DNA of 64,000 nucleotides from Clostridium sp. AT4 (GCF_001517625.2 NZ_LN999824.1:61358-125357), one strand, 5' to 3'. Positions 50,499 through 60,090 are shown, numbered from the stretch's first letter. Made by a program: numbers and translations. The notes: a model not told the origin generated them from the letters alone.

Positions 50499-51812
50499 CT
50501 ATATCGGCGGCACCTTTAATTCCGGAGCGGCCTTTTTCAGCATACGGAGAAAATATGCATACAATTCTTCCGGCGTCAATTCCGGTTCATAAATAATAGC
50601 ATCGATCGTCAGGTGAAATACCTCGTCCAGCTCCAGATCATAGGGCGAAAGAGGACGCTCCTTTCTCTGCTCCATCAGCCCGCTGCGGACATAGTTTCCA
50701 ATATCCTGATTTCCAAAGCCTTCAATCTCTAATGTGCTGTACTCCTTTGATCCGTGTTGGCAGCCAAAATACGTTAGCTGACGGCATTTTACCTTTTTAT
50801 TGGCTTCTGCTCCCTCCATACTCTTAGCCAGATATCGGATGAAATCCCATGCAGCCTCCTTTTCTGTACTGGAAGAAGGAATTGAAAGTACGATCCCTCC
50901 CCATTTGAAACTGCCGTCCGGAGGGCAGATCAGGGTCCAATCCTCCTTTTCATTTACCGAAAATGTATCATACTGGGAAACCCAGAAGGTCCAGGGAGTC
51001 ATCATATACGTCTCTTCCCAGTAATCCTCCGACCATTCCATGGATACCTGGGCTGTATCCCCTACCAGTCCGGTTTCATAGAGCCGGTCCAGATAGCGGA
51101 AATATTCCAGAAAACGCTCCGGCTTTACCAGCTGATTTTCCTTTACATAAGGCTCATTTGTCTGGTTAAACAGCATAGAACCCACATCTCCCAGACAGTT
51201 AAAGAGCATAAAGCTGTGTCCTTTTTCTTTCTGCTCCACACTTTTTTTAAGAAGCATCTCCCAGTCTGTAAAAAGGTTCATGGCTTCTTCTGCTGACTGA
51301 ATACCAAAAACACGATTAGCCATCTCTGCACGGTAGGCCAGTCCTGCGGCATCCAGATTGTAGGGAAGGGCTACGATCGTCCCATCCGAAGAAGTCATAT
51401 AATTTTTACACCCTTGCGGATACTCCTCAGCCTCTACACCATACGGTTCCTGTTCCAGATTTTCCCAGATTGGACGGGAAAGGAAATTTCCGGCATAATA
51501 ATCCTGAAGAAAGCAGATATCCGGCAATTCCCCGGACAGATCAATGGCGCTTTCAATCTGTCTGGCATAATCCGAAATAGAAACATTTACGTAATTAAGC
51601 CGATATGTGCTTCCTGTATCTTTTTTATACTGTTCAAACAGCTCCTTGATCGAATCATCCCAATACCAGATTGTGATCACATCCTGCCCCTTCGGCTCAA
51701 ACCGGGATTTCTGAGCCTGGATCATATACAGTAAAATTCCCGCATAGCACAGTACTGTTATGATAAATACCGCTGCCGCCCGCCTTTTTACGCCTGTCTT
51801 ATCATTTTTCAT
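50499..51812 (-). CDS. Family 1 solute-binding protein, membrane-tethered, coupled to a two-component system
   Basis: 437 residues from the ATG at 51812 (AGGGG upstream); its start overlaps the kinase gene by 11 bp. Residues 11-32 form a single hydrophobic span without a clear lipobox, so the protein is probably held by an uncleaved signal anchor. The outer domain (DVITIWYWDDSIKELFEQYK onward) follows the CUT1 sugar-binding fold. No permease or ATPase gene is adjacent. Coexpression with a YesM-type kinase suggests that it presents ligand to the sensor instead of, or as well as, feeding a transporter (inference). Confidence 0.82.
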   Translation of the reverse strand: MKNDKTGVKRRAAAVFIITVLCYAGILLYMIQAQKSRFEPKGQDVITIWYWDDSIKELFEQYKKDTGSTYRLNYVNVSISDYARQIESAIDLSGELPDICFLQDYYAGNFLSRPIWENLEQEPYGVEAEEYPQGCKNYMTSSDGTIVALPYNLDAAGLAYRAEMANRVFGIQSAEEAMNLFTDWEMLLKKSVEQKEKGHSFMLFNCLGDVGSMLFNQTNEPYVKENQLVKPERFLEYFRYLDRLYETGLVGDTAQVSMEWSEDYWEETYMMTPWTFWVSQYDTFSVNEKEDWTLICPPDGSFKWGGIVLSIPSSSTEKEAAWDFIRYLAKSMEGAEANKKVKCRQLTYFGCQHGSKEYSTLEIEGFGNQDIGNYVRSGLMEQRKERPLSPYDLELDEVFHLTIDAIIYEPELTPEELYAYFLRMLKKAAPELKVPPI

Positions 51813-53580
51813 GATTTTCCCCTTCACTCTCCTCTGCTTCTCTCAGCAGCGCCAGCTCCTCCTGATAGGGAATCGATATCAAAACCGTTGTTCCCTTTCC
51901 CTTTTCACTGTAAATTTCAAAGCTGTAATGTTCCTGATACAGATATTCCAGACGTTCCCTGATGCTCTTAATTCCAATGGAATGTACGCCCGGATGTCCC
52001 GTTCCATTCTGTTCCAGCCCTTTAAGCTCATTTTCATCCATACCGATTCCCGTATCGATCACCCACAGATCCAGCATCTCTTCCCTTCGCTCCGCCAGGA
52101 TCTCAACCGTACCATTCTCCTCCATGGGAACAATTCCGTGGTAAATCGCGTTTTCTACCAGAGGCTGAAGGATATTCTTCGGTACATACGCGGTCTTCAG
52201 CGAATCTGGAACCTCTATATTTACGGAAACCTTATCCTTATAACGATAATTTTGAATCACACAGTAGGCAGAGACCACTTCCAGCTCTTCCTTCAGCATG
52301 GCGCAGATTTCCCCTGAATAAGCGGCCATTCCATCCTGGAGAATCAGGATCAGGGACTGCACCATTTTTTCAATATCCTGATTATGATCTCTTCTGGCAA
52401 GATAAATAACCGAGTTTAAGGTATTATAGAGAAAATGAGGATGTATCTTTGACATCAGCATATCAAACTTCAGCTTTTTATTAATCCGTTCATCCTGTAT
52501 CCTGCGTTTTATAAATTCCTCAATCCGCTCTGCCATCTCATTAAACTGACAGCTGAGCATCTCAAGCTCATCCCCTGTTTTCACATCCAGCACATTTCGT
52601 TTTCCGCCGGAATAATCCAGCATAGCCGCTGAGATCTGGGAAATGGGCTGCAAAAACCGCCGTATAAGCAGAAAGATCAAAAGGAGGATCGAAGCTGCAG
52701 TGGCAGCTGAATACACGATAAAAAAGTACCGCATCTGTTCAGAATACTGAAACAGCAGTCTGGATGAAGTATACATACCAACACCAATCCCAGCATCCGG
52801 AAAAGCGCTCCACAGACAGTACCCCTTGTCACCGGAACCGATTTCCATATCTCCCTGATACTTCGTTTCATTCTGAACGGATGACGCCATTTCTTTCGTC
52901 AGCCTGAGATTCGTTTCTTCATCCCCCTGGCCCAAAATAACGGTTTCTTCTCTCAAATCCGATAAAAAATATCCGCTGCTCAGCCCTGCTGTCTCTCCAA
53001 TCATATCGGAAAAGTACTGTACATTTATATTTAACAGTAATTTCCCAAGCTCCTTTCCCGCATCCGTTTCATCCGGAATACTGAGAAGATAGGTCAGATA
53101 CTGGGAATTTTCCGGATATCCGCAGCTATGTACCCGGCTGAATGCCTCTGTTTTATCTTTTATCTCCTGATACCATTCTTCCGAAAGCCTTTCTTTGAAA
53201 TACGGTTCAAAGGGGCTGTAGGACCAGTAAACCTGGTCCTTTTGGATCAGGACCGCGTTTTTGATATGCACTCTCAGATGAATGGTTTCCTTAATCTCCT
53301 GCATTACTCCGATTATTTCAAAATATTCATGGGCATCATGGCTGTAAAACTGCTGAACAAGCTCATTTCCTGCAATACTGTGCGCCAGCATCCTCACATC
53401 ATTTAATAAGGTCTGGCATTGGTTTACACACAAAGCCATCGCTGCCTCATCCCTGTGCCTCTGCTGCCGATACTGGCTGATATATGCATAAGAACAGGAA
53501 ATCCCCATCCCGATCAGCGTCATTGCCACGATCACCATTGCGGCGGCGGCAACGATTTTTTTCCATATAGACCGTTTCAC
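51802..53580 (-). CDS. Sensor histidine kinase, YesM type
   Basis: 592 residues from a GTG at 53580, just after the response-regulator stop, with AAAGGAG six bases upstream. Order of parts: N-terminal membrane span (about 9-32), a long extracellular sensor region of roughly 250 residues, a second span near 300, a HAMP linker, the His_kinase domain with phospho-acceptor His382 in HPHFLYNTLNS, and an ATPase domain with NAIYHGI, DTGIGMD and GKGTTVLISIP. YesM-type kinases in Firmicutes usually sense extracellular sugars and act on a YesN-type regulator, here encoded immediately upstream. Confidence 0.92.
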   Translation of the reverse strand: MKRSIWKKIVAAAAMVIVAMTLIGMGISCSYAYISQYRQQRHRDEAAMALCVNQCQTLLNDVRMLAHSIAGNELVQQFYSHDAHEYFEIIGVMQEIKETIHLRVHIKNAVLIQKDQVYWSYSPFEPYFKERLSEEWYQEIKDKTEAFSRVHSCGYPENSQYLTYLLSIPDETDAGKELGKLLLNINVQYFSDMIGETAGLSSGYFLSDLREETVILGQGDEETNLRLTKEMASSVQNETKYQGDMEIGSGDKGYCLWSAFPDAGIGVGMYTSSRLLFQYSEQMRYFFIVYSAATAASILLLIFLLIRRFLQPISQISAAMLDYSGGKRNVLDVKTGDELEMLSCQFNEMAERIEEFIKRRIQDERINKKLKFDMLMSKIHPHFLYNTLNSVIYLARRDHNQDIEKMVQSLILILQDGMAAYSGEICAMLKEELEVVSAYCVIQNYRYKDKVSVNIEVPDSLKTAYVPKNILQPLVENAIYHGIVPMEENGTVEILAERREEMLDLWVIDTGIGMDENELKGLEQNGTGHPGVHSIGIKSIRERLEYLYQEHYSFEIYSEKGKGTTVLISIPYQEELALLREAEESEGENHEK

Positions 53581-53581
53581 C

Positions 53582-55132
53582 CTACTCTCCTTTATGCGCC
53601 TCTGCCTCCGATGGAGAATATCCCATATAGCGGCGGAAGGTAATGCTGAAATACTGGCTGCTCTTATAACCGGTACGCGCAGAAACCTCATTCACATTAA
53701 ACTGTCCGCTTTCCAGCAGTTCCTTTGCCTTTTCCATACGAACCTGGGTCAGATAACGTGAAAAGCTCTCCCCCGTTTCTTTTTTGAATATCTTATTCAA
53801 ATATTCTCCATTGAGTCCCAAAATCTGTGCCGCATCGCCAACAGATATATCCTTTTCGTAATTCTTCCGTATAAAACGGATTACCTTTACGACTCTGGAA
53901 CTGTAGTTTTGCTCTCTTTCTTCTGATTGAATACGCTGCAAAAAAAGTCTGTATCCGTCAAACAGCTCCCCAATATCACAGAATTTTTCCAGCAGCTGCT
54001 GTATTTCCCTTGCGTCCTCAGAAGAACAAAGCCCCCTCTTTCCATATTCTATGACCGCATGTTCCATTGCTCCTGCTACAGCAGAAGCCTGACGGACAGA
54101 ACCGGTTTTCTCCACCTCCTTCTGGATTTCAGAAAGTCCGGTTTGTATCTCATCCGGCTCTTTGGACACAAACCAGTGATACAGACGTTCTGTCTCCTCA
54201 TTATCCCATGTATCCTCCCGTATCCGTCCGGACAGCTCTGAAATTTCCACCTCTCTTTTATCACCTGCAAAAATCCCATAAGGAACCGCTTCTTCAAGAG
54301 CATTTAAAAGCTCTGCCGCCTGCTGCATATCTGAAAGGATTCCTCCCTCCTGACGATATAAAACTCTGGCTGATACCCGTTTTTGCAGACAGGAAGAAAG
54401 CTTCTTTGCTGCCATCCTTGTGATCCCCGCTGTTTCCATACGGCTGGCCGGCATCCGCTTCATACACAACAGAACAATTACATATCGTGATTCCCATACC
54501 TCACAGACTGTATATATCTCCGTCCCGTTTTCTGCATACATAACATGACACTCCGAAAGGGCTGTACAGACACTCCCTGCAAAATGCTCCCCTTCCCGGG
54601 CAGATGCAGGAATAATATAAAAGAATCCAACCGCCTGTCCGTAATGCTCTGCTAGTTCATGAAAAAGCTCCTCCTGAAGCTCTCTGCGCTCCGGTGCATA
54701 CAAAAATTTGCGAAATGCCTTCTGCACCATAGCTGCCTTTATATCCTTATTCCGCATCAGATCCAGAAACACCCGTTCCAGCTGTTCCTCCAGAGTTTCC
54801 TTATTCAGTTCATTTTTCAAAAGATAATTAAATACTCCCAGATCAATTGCCTTTTTGGCATAATCAAAATCAGAATATGCAGTCAAAAGCAGAATCCTTG
54901 TCTCCGGAAGCAATGTTCTTACCTTCTCAACAAACTGCAGCCCATCCATAATAGGCATACGAATATCTGTTACAATAAAATCCGGTCTTATCTCTCTGAT
55001 TCCCCGCAATGCTGCCACCCCGTTCGTAAAGGTCTGAGCAATAGTAAATCCGTATTTTCCCCAGTCTGCCAGTGTTTCCAGATCCTGAAGCACCAGCAGG
55101 TCATCATCCACTAAAACCACCTTAAATGCCAC
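53582..55132 (-). CDS. Response regulator with AraC-type DNA-binding domain, YesN type
   Basis: 516 residues from a GTG at 55132 with GGAGGAGG four bases upstream. The receiver domain has the acidic pocket Asp9-Asp11, phospho-acceptor Asp56 (VTDIRMP) and Lys in LLKNELNKE. A long middle region of unknown fold follows, and the C-terminal 100 residues form an AraC double helix-turn-helix (IRKNYEKDISVGDAAQILGL and VNEVSARTGYKSSQYFSITF). It is the first gene of the operon with the kinase and the binding protein. Its targets are not evident from this window. Confidence 0.92.
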   Translation of the reverse strand: MAFKVVLVDDDLLVLQDLETLADWGKYGFTIAQTFTNGVAALRGIREIRPDFIVTDIRMPIMDGLQFVEKVRTLLPETRILLLTAYSDFDYAKKAIDLGVFNYLLKNELNKETLEEQLERVFLDLMRNKDIKAAMVQKAFRKFLYAPERRELQEELFHELAEHYGQAVGFFYIIPASAREGEHFAGSVCTALSECHVMYAENGTEIYTVCEVWESRYVIVLLCMKRMPASRMETAGITRMAAKKLSSCLQKRVSARVLYRQEGGILSDMQQAAELLNALEEAVPYGIFAGDKREVEISELSGRIREDTWDNEETERLYHWFVSKEPDEIQTGLSEIQKEVEKTGSVRQASAVAGAMEHAVIEYGKRGLCSSEDAREIQQLLEKFCDIGELFDGYRLFLQRIQSEEREQNYSSRVVKVIRFIRKNYEKDISVGDAAQILGLNGEYLNKIFKKETGESFSRYLTQVRMEKAKELLESGQFNVNEVSARTGYKSSQYFSITFRRYMGYSPSEAEAHKGE

Positions 55133-55264
55133 GTTTCCTCCTCCATACAGCCAAATCTTTGCCGCCCAGTTACTGAGACTGATAACTCTTATATACACAT
55201 ATTTTACCATGTGGGGAATTTTGTGTCATCTATGAGATTTTATCAGGTATTCTTCCCCTCCTGT

Positions 55265-55303
55265 AAAAAACAGGCGCACCCGGTAAACGAATGCGCCTGT
55301 TTT
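55265..55303 (-). terminator. Terminator of thrS
   Basis: CAGGCGCA (55271-55278) and TGCGCCTG (55292-55299), extended by A/T pairs on both sides, form a strong hairpin followed on the minus strand by TTTTTTACAG. Confidence 0.85.
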
Positions 55304-55331
55304 ATCATTTTATAATCTTCAGAAAATACAA

Positions 55332-57086
55332 TTATCTCTCTCTGCTTTCTACCATCTTCTTCACATCTGCGATAAACTCATCCAGCTGTGCGCTTCCCAG
55401 ATCACCCTTGTCACGGCTTCTCACTGTGATTGCGCCCTCAGCGGCCTCCTTCTCGCCCAGTACCAGCATAAAGGGTACCTTTTCAAGCTGTGCCTGACGA
55501 ATCTTGTAGCCCACCTTCTCATCCTTGTGATCCAGCTCTGTACGGATACCGGCTGCTCTCAGCTTCTCATATACGCCAGTTGCATATTCCATGGACTTCT
55601 CAGATACAGGAATTACCTTTACCTGAACCGGAGCCAGCCATACAGGGAACTTACCTGCAAAATGCTCGATCAGAATACCGATGAAGCGTTCAATGGAACC
55701 AAAGCATACACGGTGAATCATAATCGGACGCTTCTTTGTGCCGTCCTCAGCCACATATTCAGCCTCAAAACGCTGGGGCAGCTGGAAGTCCAGCTGAATG
55801 GTTCCGCACTGCCATGTACGTCCGATGGAATCTCTCAGATGGAAGTCGATCTTAGGACCATAGAATGCACCGTCGCCTTCATTTACAATATAGTCCAGCC
55901 CCATTTCCTCCAGAGCGTTTCTCAGGCCGTTGGTAGCCAGCTCCCAATCCTCGTCAGATCCCATGGAATCCTCCGGTCTGGTAGACAGCTCTACGAAATA
56001 TTCAAAGCCAAAAAGGGTATAAACCTCATTGATCAGTCTTGTAACGTTCTTGATCTCCTCAGTAATCTGCTCCTGAGTCATAAAGATATGGGCGTCGTCC
56101 TGGGTAAAGCAGCGCACACGCATCAGACCATGAAGCTGTCCGCTCTTCTCATGACGGTGAACCAGACCCAGTTCGCCTACTCTCAGAGGAAGATCTCTGT
56201 AGGAACGCGGCTGAGACTTGTACACCAGCATACCGCCTGGGCAGTTCATTGGCTTAATTGCGTAGTCTTCCTCATCGATCACAGTGGTATACATATTATC
56301 CTTATAGTGATCCCAGTGACCGGAGGTCTCCCACAGCTTGCGGCTTAAGATCACAGGAGTGGAAACCTCCTGATAATTCTCTCTTAAATGGATCTCTCTC
56401 CAGTAGTCGATCAGGGTATTCTTTAAGGTCATGCCCTTTGGAAGGAAGAATGGGAAACCAGGGCCTTCCTCTGTAAACATAAACAGACCCAGCTCCTTGC
56501 CCAGCTTTCTGTGGTCGCGCTTCTTTGCCTCCTCCAGCATGGTCAGGTAATTTTCCAGATCCTCTTTGTTTGCAAATGCAGTTCCGTAGATTCTGGTAAG
56601 CATCTTGTTCTTCTCGCTGCCTCTCCAGTAAGCGCCTGCAATGCTTGTAAGCTTAAATGCCTTTACGCCCTTTGTATACATAATATGGGGGCCTGCGCAC
56701 AGATCTGTAAAATCACCCTGCTGATAAAAGCTGATCGTCTCCTCCTCAGGAAGATCTTCAATCAGCTCTACCTTATAAGGCTCGCCTTTTTCCTGCATTA
56801 ACTTAATTGCTTCATCTCTTGGAAGCACAAATGGCTTTAACGGAATATTTTCCTTGATGATCTTCTTCATCTCAGCCTCTAACTTCTCCAGATCTTCAGG
56901 AGTAAATCCGCCCTCTCTGTCAAAGTCATAGTAAAAGCCATCATCAATAGCCGGTCCGATGGCTAATTTTGTCTCCGGATACAGTCTCTTTACAGCCTGT
57001 GCCAGCACATGGGAAGCGGTATGGCGGATCGCCCTTAACTCATCCTCTGCCTCCTGTACATTTCCATCTGGTAAAATGATTTTCAT
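55332..57086 (-). CDS. thrS: Threonyl-tRNA synthetase lacking the N-terminal TGS domain
   Basis: 584 residues. The editing-domain zinc motif HTASHVLAQA is already at 22-31, so the 60-residue TGS domain that starts most bacterial ThrRS proteins is absent. The catalytic core is complete, with MNCPGGM, motif 2 around HRHEKSGQLHGLMRVR, and FGSIERFIGILIEHF for motif 3, plus the C-terminal anticodon-binding domain (EKVGYKIRQAQLEKVPFMLV). It attaches threonine to tRNA-Thr. The start is fixed by AAAGGAG and by the T-box terminator 90 bp upstream, which leaves no room for a longer protein. Confidence 0.95.
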   Translation of the reverse strand: MKIILPDGNVQEAEDELRAIRHTASHVLAQAVKRLYPETKLAIGPAIDDGFYYDFDREGGFTPEDLEKLEAEMKKIIKENIPLKPFVLPRDEAIKLMQEKGEPYKVELIEDLPEEETISFYQQGDFTDLCAGPHIMYTKGVKAFKLTSIAGAYWRGSEKNKMLTRIYGTAFANKEDLENYLTMLEEAKKRDHRKLGKELGLFMFTEEGPGFPFFLPKGMTLKNTLIDYWREIHLRENYQEVSTPVILSRKLWETSGHWDHYKDNMYTTVIDEEDYAIKPMNCPGGMLVYKSQPRSYRDLPLRVGELGLVHRHEKSGQLHGLMRVRCFTQDDAHIFMTQEQITEEIKNVTRLINEVYTLFGFEYFVELSTRPEDSMGSDEDWELATNGLRNALEEMGLDYIVNEGDGAFYGPKIDFHLRDSIGRTWQCGTIQLDFQLPQRFEAEYVAEDGTKKRPIMIHRVCFGSIERFIGILIEHFAGKFPVWLAPVQVKVIPVSEKSMEYATGVYEKLRAAGIRTELDHKDEKVGYKIRQAQLEKVPFMLVLGEKEAAEGAITVRSRDKGDLGSAQLDEFIADVKKMVESRER

Positions 57087-57177
57087 GGTAAAACTCCTTT
57101 CTTAATCGTCAGGCCCATTTTCAGGGCCCTATTATGATCTTTGAAAATGGTCCCGTTCGTTCCGGCCTGCGGCCAAA

Positions 57178-57449
57178 TAAAAAACCCCTGGACACATTTC
57201 CATGTCCAAGGGTGCATATACACGGTTCCACCTTGATTTTCACTCATTGATCCCTTAACGCGGGGTACGGTGCCATTTCCTCTGTTTTCACTCAAACGCC
57301 AAAGGCGCAGCCACGAAAACAGCATCCTTGCCACAGCTCAGGACTGGTCTTCCTCTGCATTTTCCACACAGCCTTTCCACCACCCGGCTGCTCTCTGTCT
57401 GTTCCCTGCAAAGTACTTGTTCCTTCAAAGCTTCCTGCATTTCTGCTCA
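57178..57449 (-). promoter_or_regulatory. T-box leader controlling thrS
   Basis: On the minus strand, AAGGTGGAACCGTG (57221-57234) is a clear T-box sequence. It is followed by a terminator stem (CCCTTGGACA against TGTCCAGGGG, 57184-57211) and a T-run. Upstream are stem I elements including AGAGAGCAGCC and a candidate ACC threonine specifier at 57346-57348. Uncharged tRNA-Thr should pair with the specifier and the T-box and prevent termination. Confidence 0.92.
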
Positions 57450-57456
57450 TTTCTGA

Positions 57457-57484
57457 TTATAACATCTAAAGGTTATTTGTCAAG
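57457..57484 (-). promoter_or_regulatory. Promoter of the thrS transcript
   Basis: TTGACA (57479-57484) and TATAAT (57457-57462) on the minus strand are both perfect and 16 bp apart. The transcript would begin near 57449, right at the T-box leader. Confidence 0.85.
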
Positions 57485-57563
57485 ACTGCTTTTCCTTGAG
57501 TTTCCCATCCATCTCTGGTAATATTCTATAGTAAATCACAGCAGAAAGAAGGTATTTTCACAA

Positions 57564-57986
57564 ATGAAACTTGTCATCATAGACGGTCAGGGCGGTAAAA
57601 TGGGCCGAACCGTCATTGAACAGCTGAAAAAAAATCTCCCAGATCTTGAAATCTACGCCATTGGAACCAACAGTATTGCTACCTCTGCCATGTTAAAGGC
57701 AGGCGCAGACTACGGCGCTACTGGTGAAAATCCCGTAATCGTAGGAGCCCGCACAGCCGATATTATCATCGGCCCTATAGGAATTGTAATTGCAGATGCC
57801 CTGATGGGCGAAATAACTCCGTCTATGGCTACTGCCATCGGACAAAGCCCCGCTTATAAAATTCTCATACCAGTCAACCGCTGTAATCACTATATCCCCG
57901 GCTGTGGAGATCACAACCTTGGAGAATACATCAAAATGGTATGCGAAGAAACAGAAAAGGAGGTCAAAAAACGTGAGAACCGTTGA
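57564..57986 (+). CDS. DUF3842 family protein
   Basis: 140 residues. The N-terminal VIIDGQGGKMGRTVIEQLKK looks like a Rossmann-type nucleotide loop, followed by AIGTNSIATSAMLKAGAD and a C-terminal NRCNHYIPGCGDHNLGEY with two Cys and two His that could bind a metal. The family is widespread in Clostridia but has no established function to my knowledge. AGAAGG lies upstream of the ATG. Its stop overlaps the next small gene by 14 bp, and it is divergent from thrS. Confidence 0.8.
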   Translation: MKLVIIDGQGGKMGRTVIEQLKKNLPDLEIYAIGTNSIATSAMLKAGADYGATGENPVIVGARTADIIIGPIGIVIADALMGEITPSMATAIGQSPAYKILIPVNRCNHYIPGCGDHNLGEYIKMVCEETEKEVKKRENR

Positions 57987-58206
57987 ATTTAAAATGGAAC
58001 GTCCCGGACTGGTAAGCCCTGGCGACAAAGTAAAAATCATTGAGCGCGAAGGTACCAGCAGTTACAGCTATATTATTGATCCTGCTGTCGCCATGTCCGG
58101 CTGTTTTGCAGCCCGGGACCGCATTAAATCCGAATACGGTATTGTAAAGGATGTCCGCGAAAATGCCCGGGGCTTCTATGTGGTAGTAGATTTTGATGAA
58201 GATTAG
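57973..58206 (+). CDS. Small protein of unknown function overlapping the DUF3842 gene
   Basis: 77 residues from a GTG at 57973, chosen because AAGGAGG stands nine bases upstream inside the DUF3842 gene. The sequence has the look of a small beta-barrel (PGDKVKIIEREGTSSYSYII, then VKDVRENARGFYVVVDFDED). I do not recognise the family. The 14-bp overlap with the DUF3842 gene implies coupled translation and a shared task. It converges with the surface-protein gene, overlapping by four bases. Confidence 0.6.
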   Translation: MRTVEFKMERPGLVSPGDKVKIIEREGTSSYSYIIDPAVAMSGCFAARDRIKSEYGIVKDVRENARGFYVVVDFDED

Positions 58207-60050
58207 CCTAAAGGCACAATCTTCACCTCATCTGACTTTGTTTCTGAAGGATTCGTCTGTATACTCTTTCCCGGAGCCTCTGTTCCTAAAATTGTTTCCT
58301 GCTTGGGAGTCTGAACCGAAGTGCCGGGAGTATCTGCCGGCTGGTTCGGATTCTTCACAGGTGCAGCTGTTGTTTCTGCGGGAGATATTTGATTTGAACC
58401 GGACACCTGCTGCGGATTCACCGGAACCGTCTCAACAGCTGCCTTTGTTGTCTCTTTCTCAGCAGGAGCTGCAGTCTGCTCAGGCAGTTTTGAAACCGTT
58501 TCCACCGAAATCTTTTCAGATGCCGAAAATTCCACCGGACGGCTCCAAAGCACCTTGGTAATCCCTGCTTTCGGACTCCAGCTGCAGTCATGCCACAGAC
58601 AAATCAGCTTGCCATCCTGAGCCATCACAAGCTCCAGCATATCATTACCGCTTACCTTTATTCCCGTACGCACATTCGCATCGTTGATCCTGTAAATGGT
58701 TCCACTCTGACTCACATTTACAATCGTACCATAAGCATTCTTCCATATCTCTGGATAATATTCTCCGTACATCTGCCCTTCATTTTCAAAATAATAAAGA
58801 TTCGTTATGGTTCCCGGAAACATTCCGCTGACCGACGTTTTTCCTTCTCCATTAAGATCTGCTCTGAAAATCCGGCTGTACCATTCTCCATTTGCTCCTT
58901 TATCCACATAAGCACAGTAAAAAATAAAATTATCCACAATACAGAAGCTTTGTACACCATATTCTCCCGTAATGGCTGCTCTGGAAGCTCCATCTGATTC
59001 CATCAACACCATCATGCCGGTTCCCTCTCCCTTTAAACGGAAAGTAACACCATTAACAGATACATCTCTGCGCTTTACATAGCGAATTGCCCCGTTCTCC
59101 TCCAGACGGTAGCTTCTGTCACCCATTTCCACCACAGTTCCATTTTCAGGCGTCACAATATTTCCCAGACTGTCTGTCAAATAACAGCTTCCGTCCCGGA
59201 TCTGAACCTTATAGCTTTCTTCACCAACTGCGGTTTCTGTTCCTGATGTGGCCGAATGGATCTTTCCCCCCTGGGCATAGTAAATCGTTCCGTCTACAAT
59301 CAGATACCCATCTACATCCTCTGCAATAATCTCCTTTACAGCCTGTCCCGGTATCATCCGTACCAGCCGCCCGCAAAGCGCCTTTTCAGATTCTGTCAGC
59401 TTGCCTTTTTCACTTTCCTTAACCAAAGGAAGATAATACACATAATCTCCGTCCGCTCTCAGAGAATATTTTGTAGTTCTCTCAGGAGCATTCTCATCCC
59501 CCAGGGGCTTAACCTTATTTTCAACCGTTTTACGATACAGAATCGTTTTAAAAATCCCCGTGTCCTCATCATCCAGAAAACACCAGAAAGCATTTGTTCT
59601 TGCAAGACTGTCCAGATTTTCTCCCTTATCATCAGGAACATAATCCAAATCAGTTTCTATGTTCTTTAGATAGCCCTTCACATCATGACAGGTATAAATC
59701 TGTCCTTCCTTCTGCCACTTTCCCTGATTCATGATTCCATCTTCATTAAAATGATATAAAAAACCTTCAATCTCCAGCCACTGATCTGTTGCCCAGGTTT
59801 CATCATCCAGTTTATATGTCCATCCCCTCTCGGTCTCATTCCATCCCTGTGTTTCTTCCTCATGCTCAATTTCAATGGTCTGTGCTGTTTCTGTACTGCT
59901 GTCCTCTTTCTGCTCAATCAAACTGTAATCCTTATGAATTGTACCAATTACCTGAACAACCACATAAATTGCCGCAATCAAAAAGAATGCTGCCAGCAGC
60001 ACTAAAAGAATCGTCTTGCCACTGGAATCTGACTTTCTTCTTCTGCCCAT
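58203..60050 (-). CDS. Membrane-anchored extracellular protein with DUF5050-like repeats
   Basis: 615 residues: a short basic cytoplasmic start, one span at about 13-35, then extracellular segments. Residues 70-120 (WTYKLDDETW, WLEIEGFLYHFNEDG) resemble choline-binding-type cell-wall repeats. The middle 350 residues carry repeated YYxxxG/GKI-type strands as in the DUF5050 beta-propeller group (VYYLPLVKE, TIYYAQGGKIH, FIFYCAYVD). The last 85 residues are a Thr/Pro/Ala/Glu linker without a sorting signal. A cell-envelope sensor or structural role is possible; no enzymatic motif is seen. Confidence 0.7.
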   Translation of the reverse strand: MGRRRKSDSSGKTILLVLLAAFFLIAAIYVVVQVIGTIHKDYSLIEQKEDSSTETAQTIEIEHEEETQGWNETERGWTYKLDDETWATDQWLEIEGFLYHFNEDGIMNQGKWQKEGQIYTCHDVKGYLKNIETDLDYVPDDKGENLDSLARTNAFWCFLDDEDTGIFKTILYRKTVENKVKPLGDENAPERTTKYSLRADGDYVYYLPLVKESEKGKLTESEKALCGRLVRMIPGQAVKEIIAEDVDGYLIVDGTIYYAQGGKIHSATSGTETAVGEESYKVQIRDGSCYLTDSLGNIVTPENGTVVEMGDRSYRLEENGAIRYVKRRDVSVNGVTFRLKGEGTGMMVLMESDGASRAAITGEYGVQSFCIVDNFIFYCAYVDKGANGEWYSRIFRADLNGEGKTSVSGMFPGTITNLYYFENEGQMYGEYYPEIWKNAYGTIVNVSQSGTIYRINDANVRTGIKVSGNDMLELVMAQDGKLICLWHDCSWSPKAGITKVLWSRPVEFSASEKISVETVSKLPEQTAAPAEKETTKAAVETVPVNPQQVSGSNQISPAETTAAPVKNPNQPADTPGTSVQTPKQETILGTEAPGKSIQTNPSETKSDEVKIVPLG

Positions 60051-60090
60051 ATCTTAATCCTTTCTCTGAAATTCACTTTTCAGCATAAAC

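Noticed and set aside
55527..56348. A 273-codon plus-strand frame inside thrS
   Set aside because: It is antisense to the conserved catalytic core of ThrRS and has no start signal.
57083..57334. A short minus-strand frame just upstream of thrS that might supply an N-terminal domain
   Set aside because: It coincides with the T-box leader and its terminator, and its product has no TGS-like features.
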